Part shown: one piece after another, positions 33,933 through 43,882 of the stretch | Layout of the letters: every line of letters starts with the position of its first letter | Numbering within the stretch: the stretch's first letter is position 1 | The notes under the pieces: model-generated | Told to the model about the DNA's origin: nothing | Seen by the model: only the letters and a program-made list of their open reading frames with translations | The model's database searches: none | Program-made: the position numbers and the translations under genes | NCBI GenBank assembly: GCA_038247115.1 | Contig: JBBRVG010000008.1 | Location: 1 to 64,000, forward strand | Source of the DNA: Pseudaeromonas sp038247115 | GTDB taxonomy: Bacteria; Pseudomonadota; Gammaproteobacteria; Enterobacterales; Aeromonadaceae | DNA: 64,000 bases | Direction: 5' to 3'

Positions 33933-36227
33933 CTAATTAACAGCCTCAACCGGTTGGTGTGCAGACTGGATATCGAACTTCAATTCATCTCCCTGCAGAT
34001 CAACACGGACTGAGCCCCCGCCCACCAATTCACCAAATAGCAACTCGTTGGCCAGCGGCTTCTTGAGTTTCTCTTGAATCAAGCGCGCCATAGGTCTTGC
34101 ACCCATAGCCTTGTCGTACCCCTTCTCTGCCAACCAGTTTCTGGCGGTGGAAGTGATCTCCAGCGATACGCCTTTGGCATCCAGTTGTACCTGTAATTCG
34201 ACCACAAACTTGTCCACGACCTGATGGATCACCACCATATCCAATTGGTTGAACCAGATTATATGATCCAGCCGATTGCGGAATTCCGGACTGAAGGTAC
34301 GGTTGATTTCCGACATGGCATCGAAACTATGATCCTGTTGCTGGAAGCCAATCGACTTACGTTGAGTTTCCTGAACGCCAGCGTTCGTCGTCATCACCAG
34401 GATCACATTGCGGAAGTCCGCCTTACGGCCATTGTTATCGGTCAAGCTACCGTTATCCATCACCTGCAACAGCAGGTTAAAGACATCCGAGTGCGCCTTC
34501 TCGATCTCGTCCAGTAACACAACGCAATGGGGATGCTTGATCACAGCATCAGTGAGCAATCCACCCTGTTCGAAGCCGACATATCCGGGAGGTGCGCCAA
34601 TCAAACGCGAAACCGTGTGACGCTCCATATACTCGGACATATCAAAGCGCAGTAATTCAACGCCCATTGCCTTACCCAGTTGCAACGTGACTTCCGTCTT
34701 ACCAACACCTGTGGGACCGGCAAACAGGAAGGAGCCGACTGGTTTACGCTCATTACCCAAACCGGAACGGCTCAGACGGATGGCATCGGTCAGCACATCG
34801 ATAGCGCGATCCTGACCAAACACCACCAGCTTCAGATTGCGTTCGAGATTCCTCAGTACCTCACGGTCGGAGGAGGAAACCGATTTTTCAGGGATCCGGG
34901 CGATTTTGGCGACGATGGACTCAATTTCCCCAACATTGATCACCTTCTTGCGTCGGCTGACCGGCAACATACGCTGACTGGCTCCGGCCTCATCAATCAC
35001 ATCAATCGCCTTATCGGGCAAATGGCGGTCGTTGATGTACTTGGCTGCCAATTCCGCCGCAGCTCGCAAGGCTTTTACGGTATAGCGCACATTATGGTGA
35101 GCCTCGTAACGACTCTTCAGCCCCATCAGAATACGGGTCGTATCATCCACGGAGGGCTCTACCACATCGATTTTCTGGAAGCGCCGAGCCAGTGCATGAT
35201 CCTTCTCGAAGACTTGGGAATACTCCTGGTAGGTCGTTGAGCCGATGCAGCGCAACAAACCGGCAGACAGGATTGGTTTGATCAGATTGGCAGCATCCAA
35301 CTGTCCCCCTGACGCAGCACCGGCACCTATGATGGTATGGATCTCATCGATGAAGAGGACAGCCCCTTCCTGTTTCTCCAACTGCTTGAGCAGCACTTTG
35401 AAACGTTTCTCGAAATCGCCACGGTATTTGGTACCTGCCAGCAAGGAGCCCATATCCAGAGAATAAATGACATTATTGGCAATCACTTCCGGCACGTCGC
35501 CCTTGACGATCCGGTAGGCCAGCCCTTCGGCGATCGCCGTCTTACCGACGCCCGCCTCGCCGACCAGCAGCGGATTGTTTTTACGGCGGCGACACAGGAT
35601 CTGCACGGTACGATTGACCTCATCATCCCGGCCAATCAGCGGATCGATTTTCCCCTCCAGCACCCGCTGGTTCAAATTGGTAACAAACTGCTCCATCTGG
35701 ATAGAGCCAGATTCCTCACCAGAACCATCGCCATCTGCAGCGTTATTCGAACCAGCGGAGGATGAACCTCGCAGCTCATCGCCTAAATGATTGTCCTTGC
35801 GGATCCCGTGGGAGAGAAAATTAACCACATCGAGGCGGCTAATATCCGATTTTTTCAGAAAATAGGCGGCTTGTGACTCTTGCTCACTGAAGATCGCCAC
35901 CAGAACATTGGCGCCGCTAACTTCGCTGTTCCCGGAAGACTGAACATGGAACACGGCTCGTTGTAATACGCGTTGAAAGCCCAAGGTGGGTTGAGTCTCA
36001 CGCTCAAAGTCATCTTTCGGGATCAGCGGCGTGGTCTGCTGGATAAACCCGGCAATGTCCTTGCGCAACTGTTCCAGATTGGCGCCACATGCCGTCAAGG
36101 CATCCCTGGCGGAATGGTTATCCAACAAGGCTAATAACAAATGCTCCACCGTCATGAACTCATGATGGGCATCACGGGCATCTTTGAACGCAAGGTTCAG
36201 AGTTTGTTCTAGTTCTTTACTCAGCAT
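33933..36227 (-). CDS. clpA: ClpA, ATPase subunit of ClpAP protease
   Basis: A Hsp100 unfoldase that feeds ClpP. 764 residues from ATG 36227 (E. coli 758), preceded by GGGGGAGG; the open frame to 36356 is rejected. The N-domain MLSKELEQTLNLAFKDARDAH binds ClpS. AAA-1 Walker A GEAGVGKT is near 220 with DEIHTIIGAGAASGG, and AAA-2 Walker A GPTGVGKTE near 505. The ClpP-docking loop is IGF here where E. coli has IGL. clpS lies directly upstream (46 bases), so adaptor and unfoldase are co-transcribed. Confidence 0.97.
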   Translation of the reverse strand: MLSKELEQTLNLAFKDARDAHHEFMTVEHLLLALLDNHSARDALTACGANLEQLRKDIAGFIQQTTPLIPKDDFERETQPTLGFQRVLQRAVFHVQSSGNSEVSGANVLVAIFSEQESQAAYFLKKSDISRLDVVNFLSHGIRKDNHLGDELRGSSSAGSNNAADGDGSGEESGSIQMEQFVTNLNQRVLEGKIDPLIGRDDEVNRTVQILCRRRKNNPLLVGEAGVGKTAIAEGLAYRIVKGDVPEVIANNVIYSLDMGSLLAGTKYRGDFEKRFKVLLKQLEKQEGAVLFIDEIHTIIGAGAASGGQLDAANLIKPILSAGLLRCIGSTTYQEYSQVFEKDHALARRFQKIDVVEPSVDDTTRILMGLKSRYEAHHNVRYTVKALRAAAELAAKYINDRHLPDKAIDVIDEAGASQRMLPVSRRKKVINVGEIESIVAKIARIPEKSVSSSDREVLRNLERNLKLVVFGQDRAIDVLTDAIRLSRSGLGNERKPVGSFLFAGPTGVGKTEVTLQLGKAMGVELLRFDMSEYMERHTVSRLIGAPPGYVGFEQGGLLTDAVIKHPHCVVLLDEIEKAHSDVFNLLLQVMDNGSLTDNNGRKADFRNVILVMTTNAGVQETQRKSIGFQQQDHSFDAMSEINRTFSPEFRNRLDHIIWFNQLDMVVIHQVVDKFVVELQVQLDAKGVSLEITSTARNWLAEKGYDKAMGARPMARLIQEKLKKPLANELLFGELVGGGSVRVDLQGDELKFDIQSAHQPVEAVN

Positions 36228-36273
36228 GGGCACCTCCCCCCGAGAATACTGAATTCGCTCTGTAATGGGATAC

Positions 36274-36594
36274 TCAAGCCTGCTCCATGGTACACAACAA
36301 AGGATGCAGGTTTTCCCGCGCATACTCGTTGACCTGTGCCACCTTGGTTTCTGCAATCTCCGCAGTGTAGATACCGCATACCCCCTTTCCCTGATAATGC
36401 ACTGCGAGCATCACCTCTGTTGCCTGCTCCAGATTCATCCGAAAAAACTTCTGCAAAATCTCTACCACAAAATCCATCGGCGTGTAGTCGTCATTGTTAA
36501 GCACCACTTTATACATCGAAGGTGGTTGCAACACTGTAGCAGTGTCTGCGGACTCTTGATGCTGTGGTGAGGCGGCTTCCTTGAACTTACCCAT
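36274..36594 (-). CDS. clpS: ClpS, adaptor for ClpAP and N-end rule
   Basis: A 106-residue adaptor recognising N-terminal Leu, Phe, Tyr and Trp. The N-degron pocket shows in VVLNNDDYTPMDFVVEIL with the Asn-Asp-Asp motif and, further on, MLAVHYQGKGVCGIYTAEIAETK. The disordered N-terminus of about 25 residues is normal. ATG 36594 is preferred over the GTG two codons earlier because AAGGGTC is then about ten bases upstream. It works with aat and bpt encoded 3 kb away. Confidence 0.96.
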   Translation of the reverse strand: MGKFKEAASPQHQESADTATVLQPPSMYKVVLNNDDYTPMDFVVEILQKFFRMNLEQATEVMLAVHYQGKGVCGIYTAEIAETKVAQVNEYARENLHPLLCTMEQA

Positions 36595-36844
36595 AAACAC
36601 GACCCTTACACTTAATTACTACCCTGACGGCGGGCATTGTCAATATCACATTTGATTTACAACTTTTTATAACATGCGCATCCAGGCACTCAATGAATCC
36701 AAGGCTTGACTTGGCGATTTTTCACACTAGATTGGTTCTTTGGTAACCAATCCCATCAATTCCTCGAGGCACCCCCTCAGTTATAAATGGCCTTGGTGAC
36801 TGACTCAACGGCTTTAAGGTGTTTTTGATTAAGGACGTAGGCGT

Positions 36845-37063
36845 ATGGCTACCGGAACGGTGAAGTGGTTTAACAACGCAAAAGGATTTGGGTTTATTTG
36901 CCCGGAAGGCGGTGGAGACGATATTTTCGCCCACTACTCCACTATCGATATGAATGGATACAAGACCTTGAAAGCAGGCCAGAGTGTTCATTTTGAGATG
37001 CAGGCAGGTCCCAAGGGGTATCATGCGGTGAGCATAGTACCGACCGGGGCACAAGAATCCTGA
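36845..37063 (+). CDS. cspD: Cold-shock-like protein CspD
   Basis: A 72-residue single-strand nucleic acid binding protein. In E. coli CspD inhibits replication in stationary phase and is a Lon substrate. RNP1 KGFGFICPEGG and RNP2 DIFAHYSTI are present, and GYKTLKAGQSVHFEM matches CspD rather than CspA. It diverges from clpS, the conserved arrangement. A strong hairpin with T-run ends it. Confidence 0.94.
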   Translation: MATGTVKWFNNAKGFGFICPEGGGDDIFAHYSTIDMNGYKTLKAGQSVHFEMQAGPKGYHAVSIVPTGAQES

Positions 37064-37088
37064 GCTCGTAACACCCCATTTGAGCATG

Positions 37089-37115
37089 AAAAAAGCGGGC
37101 TACAAGCCCGCTTTT
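37089..37115. terminator. Terminator between cspD and icd
   Basis: AAAAAGCGGGC-TACAA-GCCCGCTTTT can end transcription from both sides. Confidence 0.85.
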
Positions 37116-37159
37116 CATTTGTATGAAAACGAGCGACAGTCGCCTGCCGCTACTGATCA

Positions 37160-38413
37160 TCACATCTGGGCAATCATGTCGTCCGCAAATTCGGAGCACT
37201 TACGCAGGGTGGCTCCGTCCATCAGACGCTCGAAGTCATAGGTTACTGTCTTGTTGCGAATGGCAGCTTCCATCCCCTTGATGATGAGATCGGCCGCTTC
37301 AACCCAGCCCATGTGGCGCAACATCATTTCCGCAGACAGGATCAGAGAACCCGGGTTCACTTTATCCTGACCGGCGTACTTGGGTGCAGTACCGTGGGTT
37401 GCTTCGAACAGGGCTACGCCATCACCGATGTTGGCACCCGGAGCAATACCTATGCCACCCACTTGAGCCGCCAGGGCATCGGAGATGTAATCACCGTTGA
37501 GATTCATACAGGCAATGACATCATATTCCGCCGGACGCAGCAGGATTTGTTGCAGGAAGGCATCGGCAATCACATCCTTGACCACAATAGTCTTACCGGT
37601 CTTGGGATTCTTGAACTGACACCATGGACCACCATCGATCAACTCAGCACCAAACTCTTCACGGGCCAGTTGATAGCCCCAATCCTTGAAGGCACCCTCG
37701 GTGAACTTCATGATGTTGCCCTTGTGAACCAGCGTCACTGACTCACGATCGTTATCAATAGCGTATTCAATGGCGGCACGGACCAGACGCTGGGTCCCGG
37801 CAGCCGACATCGGCTTGATGCCGATACCGCAGTTTTCCGGGAAACGGATCTTGGTCACGCCCATTTCGGTGCGCAGGAAATCGATGACTTTCTTGGCTTC
37901 GGCAGAATCAGCTTTCCATTCGATACCGGCATAAATGTCTTCGGCATTTTCACGGAAGATCACCATGTCGGTCAGATCAGGACGCTTGACCGGGCTCGGA
38001 GTCCCTTCGTAGTAACGAACTGGACGCAGACAGATGTAGAGATCCAGCTCCTGACGCAGGGCGACGTTCAGGGAACGAATACCACCACCGACGGGTGTGG
38101 TCAGCGGGCCCTTGATGGCCACATGGTACTCACGGATCAGTTCCAGCGTTTCGGCTGGCAACCAGACATCCGGACCATACAGCTGAGTTGATTTTTCACC
38201 GGTGTAGATTTCCATCCAGGAGATCTTGCGCTCGCCGTTATAAGCCTTGGCAACAGCGGCATCCACCACCTTGATCATCGGCGGGGTGACGTCCACACCG
38301 ATACCATCACCTTCGATAAATGGAATGATCGGGTGATTCGGCACTACTAATTTGCCACTGGCGTCCAGAGTGATTTTCTGACCTTCACTGGGTACGACGA
38401 CTTTACTTTCCAT
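37160..38413 (-). CDS. icd: Isocitrate dehydrogenase (NADP)
   Basis: TCA-cycle enzyme making 2-oxoglutarate, CO2 and NADPH. 417 residues (E. coli 416). Ser114 in GGGIRSLNVALRQ is the substrate-binding residue phosphorylated by AceK in enterics. ENAEDIYAGIEW, the metal-binding DAFLQQILLRPAEYDVIACMNLNGDYISDALAAQVGGIG, and the NADP-specificity segment HGTAPKYAG follow. Monocistronic, convergent with cspD. Confidence 0.97.
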   Translation of the reverse strand: MESKVVVPSEGQKITLDASGKLVVPNHPIIPFIEGDGIGVDVTPPMIKVVDAAVAKAYNGERKISWMEIYTGEKSTQLYGPDVWLPAETLELIREYHVAIKGPLTTPVGGGIRSLNVALRQELDLYICLRPVRYYEGTPSPVKRPDLTDMVIFRENAEDIYAGIEWKADSAEAKKVIDFLRTEMGVTKIRFPENCGIGIKPMSAAGTQRLVRAAIEYAIDNDRESVTLVHKGNIMKFTEGAFKDWGYQLAREEFGAELIDGGPWCQFKNPKTGKTIVVKDVIADAFLQQILLRPAEYDVIACMNLNGDYISDALAAQVGGIGIAPGANIGDGVALFEATHGTAPKYAGQDKVNPGSLILSAEMMLRHMGWVEAADLIIKGMEAAIRNKTVTYDFERLMDGATLRKCSEFADDMIAQM

Positions 38414-38703
38414 CAGTGTCTCCTAACTTCCGGTTGTTATCATAGTGTCAATATACTGTCGGCCATCTTAGCCCAACCGATGTTATAAGCAAACCGCCAT
38501 CACGCTGCGGCACCTCCTCCATATCGAAGCCCATTGCAATTTGTTAACATATGTCGCGCCGCTTTATGCCAACGACACTCAGGTCTGAACCAGACTCAGG
38601 ATCCGGCTCAACCCTCTCGGCTGGCACCTTCGGCGATGACCATGTATCAGCACTTGATGTGTCGCCATGACCATCAAGATCTCAGCAAGAGAAGTAATCC
38701 AAT

Positions 38704-39234
38704 ATGAGATTTCGTCCCAACGTGACAGTCGCCGCCGTGATTCGTTGGCAAGATCGATTCTTGCTGGTCGAAGAGCGGGATCATGGCCATCAGGTTTTCA
38801 ATCAACCGGCAGGCCATCTGGAAGCAGGCGAGAATCTGATTGAGGCGGCCTGTCGCGAGATACGGGAAGAGACCGGGTTAACGCTGAATCCCGATGGCTG
38901 GCTGGGAACCTATATCTACTCCAGCCCCTACCGCAAACTCACCTATCTACGCTTTTGTTTTTACTGCGAACTGACCCAGGACCCCGGCGCTCACCTGCCT
39001 CAAGATCCGGATAACGACATTATTGCCTGTCATTGGCTGACTGAGCCGGAAATCCGCGCCCTCGGCCATAAGCTGCGCAGCCCGTTAGTGCTGGAGTGTC
39101 TGGAGGACTACTTACAAGGCGTTCGGCTACCATTGTCCAGCCTCAAAGACCGTCGTCAGGTACAAAATCCAAATCGATCCGGGCGTCCAACAGGTAGCGC
39201 GTACCGCTCACGGGGGCCGGAAAAGAAGAACTGA
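38704..39234 (+). CDS. nudJ: Phosphatase NudJ (Nudix hydrolase)
   Basis: A Nudix hydrolase that removes phosphate from HMP pyrophosphate and nucleotides. 176 residues, about 20 longer than E. coli NudJ because of a basic tail (NPNRSGRPTGSAYRSRGPEKKN). The Nudix box GHLEAGENLIEAACREIREETG is at about 40-61. NVTVAAVIRWQDRFLLVEE opens the protein. mnmA follows after 82 bases, as in E. coli, which gives the order nudJ-mnmA-hflD-purB. Confidence 0.93.
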   Translation: MRFRPNVTVAAVIRWQDRFLLVEERDHGHQVFNQPAGHLEAGENLIEAACREIREETGLTLNPDGWLGTYIYSSPYRKLTYLRFCFYCELTQDPGAHLPQDPDNDIIACHWLTEPEIRALGHKLRSPLVLECLEDYLQGVRLPLSSLKDRRQVQNPNRSGRPTGSAYRSRGPEKKN

Positions 39235-39316
39235 GGTTTTGCTTGTTTGCTGGCGTGATCGTTGCCCCCCCTTTCTGTTACAATGCGCACAGTTTTTTGT
39301 AACCATAGCCAATTAG

Positions 39317-40426
39317 ATGACAGATAAGAGCCAAATCAAGGTGATCGTCGGTATGTCCGGCGGTGTTGACTCCTCAGTTTCCGCCTACCTGCTGCAACAG
39401 CAGGGTTACCAGGTAGAAGGCCTGTTCATGAAGAACTGGGAAGAGGATGACACGGACGAATACTGCTCCGCCGCTCAGGATTTGGCCGATGCCCAAGCCG
39501 TGTGTGACAAGCTGGGGATCGAGCTGCATACCATCAATTTCGCTGCTGAATACTGGGATAACGTGTTCGAGCTGTTTCTGGCTGAATACAAGGCCGGTCG
39601 CACACCGAATCCGGATATCCTCTGCAACAAAGAGATCAAATTCAAAGCCTTCCTGGAATTTGCCGCCGAAGAGTTGGGAGCCCGCTACATTGCCACCGGT
39701 CATTATGTGCGCCGCGATGACAGCACTGGCAAACCCCGACTGCTGCGCGGCCTGGATACCAATAAGGATCAGAGCTATTTCCTCTACACCTTGAGCGAAC
39801 AGCAGGTGGAACAGAGCCTGTTCCCGGTTGGTGATCTGGAAAAACCGGAAGTCCGGCGCATCGCCGAGCAACTGGACCTGATCACCGCCAAGAAAAAGGA
39901 CAGCACCGGCATCTGTTTTATCGGCGAGCGTAAATTCAAGGATTTCCTGGCCAAGTTTTTACCGGCACAGCCAGGCCCTATTGAAACCGTTGATGGCCAA
40001 GTCATTGGTGAACACCAGGGGCTGATGTATCACACCCTGGGTCAGCGCAAAGGCTTAGGCATTGGCGGCATGAAAGACGCCAGTGATAATCCCTGGTATG
40101 TGGTGGATAAGGAGGTCGCGCGGAATGTACTGGTCGTGGCCCAAGGGTACGAACACCCGCGCCTCTACTCCGATGGGCTGATTGCCGGCCAACTGCACTG
40201 GGTGGATCGCCAGCCCATCCGTGAAGCGTTTGACTGTACCGTCAAGACCCGCTACCGCCAGCAGGATCTTCCATGCCGCGTGGAACCCTTGGATGATCAG
40301 AGCATCCGGGTGACTTTTGCCGCGCCACAAGCTGCCGTTACCCCCGGACAATCCGCCGTCTTCTATCAGGGCGAGGTCTGTCTGGGTGGTGGCATTATCG
40401 AACAACGTTTTCGTCATCAGGAGTGA
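39317..40426 (+). CDS. mnmA: tRNA 2-thiouridylase MnmA
   Basis: Adds sulfur to U34 of tRNA-Lys, -Glu and -Gln, taking it from IscS through the Tus relay. 369 residues. PP-loop VGMSGGVDSSVSA at about 11-23, catalytic Cys103 in TPNPDILCNKEIKF and Cys200 in KDSTGICFIGERKF are all present, so the enzyme should be active. It ends two bases before the hflD start. Confidence 0.97.
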   Translation: MTDKSQIKVIVGMSGGVDSSVSAYLLQQQGYQVEGLFMKNWEEDDTDEYCSAAQDLADAQAVCDKLGIELHTINFAAEYWDNVFELFLAEYKAGRTPNPDILCNKEIKFKAFLEFAAEELGARYIATGHYVRRDDSTGKPRLLRGLDTNKDQSYFLYTLSEQQVEQSLFPVGDLEKPEVRRIAEQLDLITAKKKDSTGICFIGERKFKDFLAKFLPAQPGPIETVDGQVIGEHQGLMYHTLGQRKGLGIGGMKDASDNPWYVVDKEVARNVLVVAQGYEHPRLYSDGLIAGQLHWVDRQPIREAFDCTVKTRYRQQDLPCRVEPLDDQSIRVTFAAPQAAVTPGQSAVFYQGEVCLGGGIIEQRFRHQE

Positions 40427-40428
40427 AG

Positions 40429-41049
40429 ATGAGCGATAAACAAGCTATCCGGACCATGGCTTTCGCCGCAATTTGTCAAGCGGCACACCTGGTACAACAG
40501 GTGTCGCGCACCGGCACCTGTGATGACGAAACCTTACGCCAGACCTTGAGTGGCATTCTGGTCACCGACCCGGAATCACCGCAGGATGTCTTTGCTGAGG
40601 CCAACTTAAAAGAGGGCTACAAGGCGATTGTCGAACAGCTGGGACATGGCAGCAGCCCGAAAAATGCTGAATTGACCCGTTATGTAGTCAGCCTGATCGC
40701 GCTGGAGCGCAAGTTGGCAGGACGCCGCGACGTGCTCAATATGCTGGCCGAGCGCATCAGTCAGGTAAAACGCCAACTGCATCACTTCGATCTGCTGGAT
40801 GAGCAGGTGCTTGCCAATCTGGCCAGTATCTACAGCGAGCACATCAGCCCGATTGGCCCACGGATCCAGGTCGCCGGCACCCCGGTGTATCTGCAACAAC
40901 CTCTGGTCCAGCACAAGGTTCGCGCCTTGTTGCTGGCCGGTATTCGCGCCACAGTCCTGTGGCGTCAGGTCGGCGGTTGCCGACGCCATATCCTCTTCTC
41001 CCGAGGCAAGATGGTGGCATCAGCACGTTCGATTTTGAATCAAATCTAA
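40429..41049 (+). CDS. hflD: High frequency lysogenization protein HflD
   Basis: A peripheral inner-membrane protein that in E. coli binds lambda CII. 206 residues. Recognised by IRTMAFAAICQAAHLVQQ near the start, SIYxEHISPIGPRIQVxG (SIYSEHISPIGPRIQVAG) and the C-terminal VRALLLAGIRATVLWRQVGGCRR. ATG 40429 is chosen because CAGGAG is well placed; a GTG two codons earlier overlaps the mnmA stop. purB follows after 24 bases in the conserved operon. Confidence 0.94.
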   Translation: MSDKQAIRTMAFAAICQAAHLVQQVSRTGTCDDETLRQTLSGILVTDPESPQDVFAEANLKEGYKAIVEQLGHGSSPKNAELTRYVVSLIALERKLAGRRDVLNMLAERISQVKRQLHHFDLLDEQVLANLASIYSEHISPIGPRIQVAGTPVYLQQPLVQHKVRALLLAGIRATVLWRQVGGCRRHILFSRGKMVASARSILNQI

Positions 41050-41073
41050 ACCCCTACTTCAGGAGCTTATTCC

Positions 41074-42441
41074 ATGGACTTGTCAGCACTGACAGCGGTT
41101 TCCCCCCTTGATGGTCGTTATGGCGATAAATGCACGGCCTTGCGCCCCATTTTCTCCGAATACGGCCTGCTGCGCTTTCGCGTAGAAGTCGAGGTTCGTT
41201 GGTTGCAACAATTAGCCAGCCACCCGGGGATCCCCGAGGTACCGGCCTTATCCGCCGCTGCCAATGCCCAGCTCGACAGTATTGTCGCCGACTTCAATGA
41301 AGAAGATGCCGGTCGCATCAAGGCCATCGAACGCACCACCAATCACGATGTCAAAGCCGTCGAATACTTCCTGAAAGAAAAGGTTGCGGCCAACGCCGAA
41401 CTCAACGCCATCAGCGAATTTATTCACTTCGCCTGTACCTCGGAAGATATCAACAATAACTCCCACGGCCTGATGCTCAAGACAGCCCGTGAAGAGGTGA
41501 TCCTGCCTTATTGCGAAAAATTGGTCGCCGAAGTAAAACGTTTGGCTCACGAATACCGGGACATGCCGCTGCTCTCCCGCACCCATGGCCAACCGGCATC
41601 ACCGACCACCATGGGCAAGGAAATGGCCAATGTGGCCTACCGTCTGGAACGTCAGGTCAAGCAGATCAAGGCCGTCGAGATCCTCGGCAAGATCAATGGC
41701 GCTGTGGGGAACTACAACGCCCACATCAGCGCCTATCCGGAAGTGGATTGGCACGCTTTCTCCGAGCAGTTCGTCACCGGCCTGGAGCTGACCTGGAACC
41801 CCTACACCACCCAGATCGAGCCTCATGACTACATCGCCGAGCTGTTTGATGCCGTGGCCCGCTTCAACACCATAGTTCTCGATTTTGACCGCGACATCTG
41901 GGGTTACATCTGCCTGGGTCACTTCAAGCAGCGGACTATCGCCGGTGAAATCGGCTCCTCCACCATGCCGCACAAGGTCAACCCGATCGACTTCGAAAAC
42001 TCCGAAGGCAATCTGGGTCTGGCCAATGCCCTGTTTGATCATCTAGCCGCCAAACTGCCGGTCAGCCGCTGGCAGCGGGATTTGACCGACAGTACCGTGC
42101 TGCGCAATCTGGGTGTGGCGGTCGGATATTCATTGATTGCCTATCAAGCCACCCTGAAGGGCATCTCCAAGTTGCAAGCCAACGCAACCGCCATGGCCGC
42201 CGATCTCGACAGCAACTGGGAAGTACTGGCCGAACCGATCCAGACCGTGATGCGCCGTTATGGCATCGAGAAACCCTATGAAAAGCTCAAGGAGTTGACG
42301 CGCGGCCGCCGCGTCGATGCCCAGGGCATGCGGGAATTTATCGATACCCTGGAGTTGCCGGAACACGTCAAGGCTGAGCTCAAATTACTAACCCCCGCCA
42401 ACTACATCGGCCGGGCAGTCAAACTGGTGGATGAGCTGTAA
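41074..42441 (+). CDS. purB: Adenylosuccinate lyase
   Basis: Acts twice in purine synthesis, splitting SAICAR and adenylosuccinate. 455 residues (E. coli 456). LTAVSPLDGRYGDK opens the protein. FIHFACTSEDINNNSHGLML, LSRTHGQPASPTTMGKEMAN (catalytic His), and the fumarase-superfamily signature GEIGSSTMPHKVNPIDFENSEGN are intact. It ends the mnmA-hflD-purB unit with a strong terminator. Confidence 0.97.
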   Translation: MDLSALTAVSPLDGRYGDKCTALRPIFSEYGLLRFRVEVEVRWLQQLASHPGIPEVPALSAAANAQLDSIVADFNEEDAGRIKAIERTTNHDVKAVEYFLKEKVAANAELNAISEFIHFACTSEDINNNSHGLMLKTAREEVILPYCEKLVAEVKRLAHEYRDMPLLSRTHGQPASPTTMGKEMANVAYRLERQVKQIKAVEILGKINGAVGNYNAHISAYPEVDWHAFSEQFVTGLELTWNPYTTQIEPHDYIAELFDAVARFNTIVLDFDRDIWGYICLGHFKQRTIAGEIGSSTMPHKVNPIDFENSEGNLGLANALFDHLAAKLPVSRWQRDLTDSTVLRNLGVAVGYSLIAYQATLKGISKLQANATAMAADLDSNWEVLAEPIQTVMRRYGIEKPYEKLKELTRGRRVDAQGMREFIDTLELPEHVKAELKLLTPANYIGRAVKLVDEL

Positions 42442-42488
42442 TTCACAGCATTATCACGCCGCTCAAGCAACATGTGCCGTCACAAACA

Positions 42489-42514
42489 AACAGGAGGCCA
42501 TTGGCCTCCTGTTT
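42489..42514 (+). terminator. Terminator of purB
   Basis: AACAGGAGGCC-AT-TGGCCTCCTGTTT, between purB and the convergent GNAT gene. Confidence 0.88.
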
Positions 42515-42539
42515 CTATGCGGAAAATGCAGTGTGACCA

Positions 42540-42995
42540 CTAGCTCAGACGATTTTCTGGCTCGGGACCGAGCGCTGAATTGTGGATTTCCATCATCTGC
42601 TCCGGTTGCGCCAATTCGCTAAAGCCGAGCTTGCGGTACAAGGCGTGGGCGTCTTGAGTCGCCAGCAGGATGCGTCGTAAACCTTGCAGTTCAGGGTGGG
42701 CCAGAATACAACTCACCAGCCATTGTCCAAGCCCCTGCCCTTGAAACTCCTCCAACACAAACACATCGCTCAGATAAGCAAAGGTCGCCTGGTCGGTGAT
42801 CACCCGCGCCAGACCAATTTGCCGTTCATCACGATACAGACCAAAGCACAGGGCGCCGTCCAACGCCTTTCGAACCTGAGCCTCGGAAATATCCTTGGCC
42901 CAGTAGGTCTGGCGTAAAAAGTCATGGATCACGGCCAACTGCAACAACCGCGGATCGGTCGAAACCCGGAATTCATAGCGTTGCCATTCCATCAT
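42540..42995 (-). CDS. GNAT family N-acetyltransferase
   Basis: A single-domain acetyl-CoA transferase of 151 residues. The fold is shown by FLRQTYWAKDISEAQVRKAL at the start, IGLARVITDQATFAYLSDVFVLEEFQGQGLGQWLV (motif A with the Q-G-x-G-L pyrophosphate loop) and ALYRKLGFSEL near the end. Substrate unknown. The N-terminal part resembles the YncA/AttG-like group of uncharacterised GNATs that begin with a short strand and a tyrosine-rich helix. Convergent with purB; not obviously in an operon with pdxH, which starts upstream of it on the same strand but is in front by its own stop at 43072. Confidence 0.82.
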   Translation of the reverse strand: MMEWQRYEFRVSTDPRLLQLAVIHDFLRQTYWAKDISEAQVRKALDGALCFGLYRDERQIGLARVITDQATFAYLSDVFVLEEFQGQGLGQWLVSCILAHPELQGLRRILLATQDAHALYRKLGFSELAQPEQMMEIHNSALGPEPENRLS

Positions 42996-43071
42996 TAGCT
43001 CCTGTTTTTTGTCGTTGCCACATTCAGTGTAGGCAGCCAGAGCCAGGTTCAGCCAGCAAGGCCAAGAATGT

Positions 43072-43710
43072 TCAAGGTGCCAAGCGATCTATGTGCCACA
43101 GATCCGCCATCCGGGTGAACAGGAAACGATCATGCAGACGATGGGCACCACCCTGCCAGAACTCGATGCTATCGAACCGGACCCGATATCCCCCCCAGAA
43201 ACTGGGAAGCGGGATCTCGCCATTGGCGAACTTTTGCTTGAGCTCCATAAACTTGGACTCCAGCATACTGCGTGCCGAGATACGACTCGATTGCTGACTG
43301 ACCCAGGCGGCGATCTGGCTATCTTTCGGCCGGGAGTGAAAATACTTCACCACTTCCAACGGCGACAAGGGCTCGGCAACCCCGGTCACATGGACCTGAC
43401 GGTCCAGGTTATGCCACGGGAACAGCAAGCTAACCTGGTTATTCTTGGCAATATGCTGGGCCTTACGGCTGCCGAGGTTGGTATAAAACACGAACCCATG
43501 ATCATCATAATGCTTGAGCAAAACGATCCGCTGAAATGGCTTACCGGAACTATCAACCGTCGCCACACTCATGGCGGTCGGATCCGGCAATTTGGCATCA
43601 CAGGCCTGACGCAGCCACTTCTCAAACAACTCCAACGGATTGACCGGTAAATCCTCGCGATGCAAACCGCCCTTGGTGTATTCCCGCCGCAGATCGGCAA
43701 TATCCATCAT
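43072..43710 (-). CDS. pdxH: Pyridoxine/pyridoxamine 5'-phosphate oxidase
   Basis: An FMN enzyme that makes pyridoxal phosphate, the last step of B6 synthesis and salvage. 212 residues. LRREYTKGGLHREDLPVNPLELFEKWL near the start, MSVATVDSSGKPFQRIVLLKHYDDHGFVFYTN, and the C-terminal signature FWQGGAHRLHDRFLFTR...WHIDRLAP are canonical. AGAAGGA precedes the first of two Met codons. Confidence 0.97.
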   Translation of the reverse strand: MMDIADLRREYTKGGLHREDLPVNPLELFEKWLRQACDAKLPDPTAMSVATVDSSGKPFQRIVLLKHYDDHGFVFYTNLGSRKAQHIAKNNQVSLLFPWHNLDRQVHVTGVAEPLSPLEVVKYFHSRPKDSQIAAWVSQQSSRISARSMLESKFMELKQKFANGEIPLPSFWGGYRVRFDSIEFWQGGAHRLHDRFLFTRMADLWHIDRLAP

Positions 43711-43882
43711 GCTATTCCTTCTACAAACCTGAGGGCATTTTGCGCCGAGCCCCCTCTGATCTCAAGGCGTTATCTCATCCCGGTTCAAGCCGCCACCGCT
43801 TGAAGCCCCTGAATTGCAGGCTAGCCCAACCCCACCCCCAATCGGTAATATGATGTATCTTCTTCGAACCGAGTCCAGAGCC

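Noticed and set aside
42540..43710. GNAT-pdxH as a functional operon
   Set aside because: They share a strand and are 76 bases apart, but the functions are unrelated and no coupling signal was seen, so no joint role is claimed.
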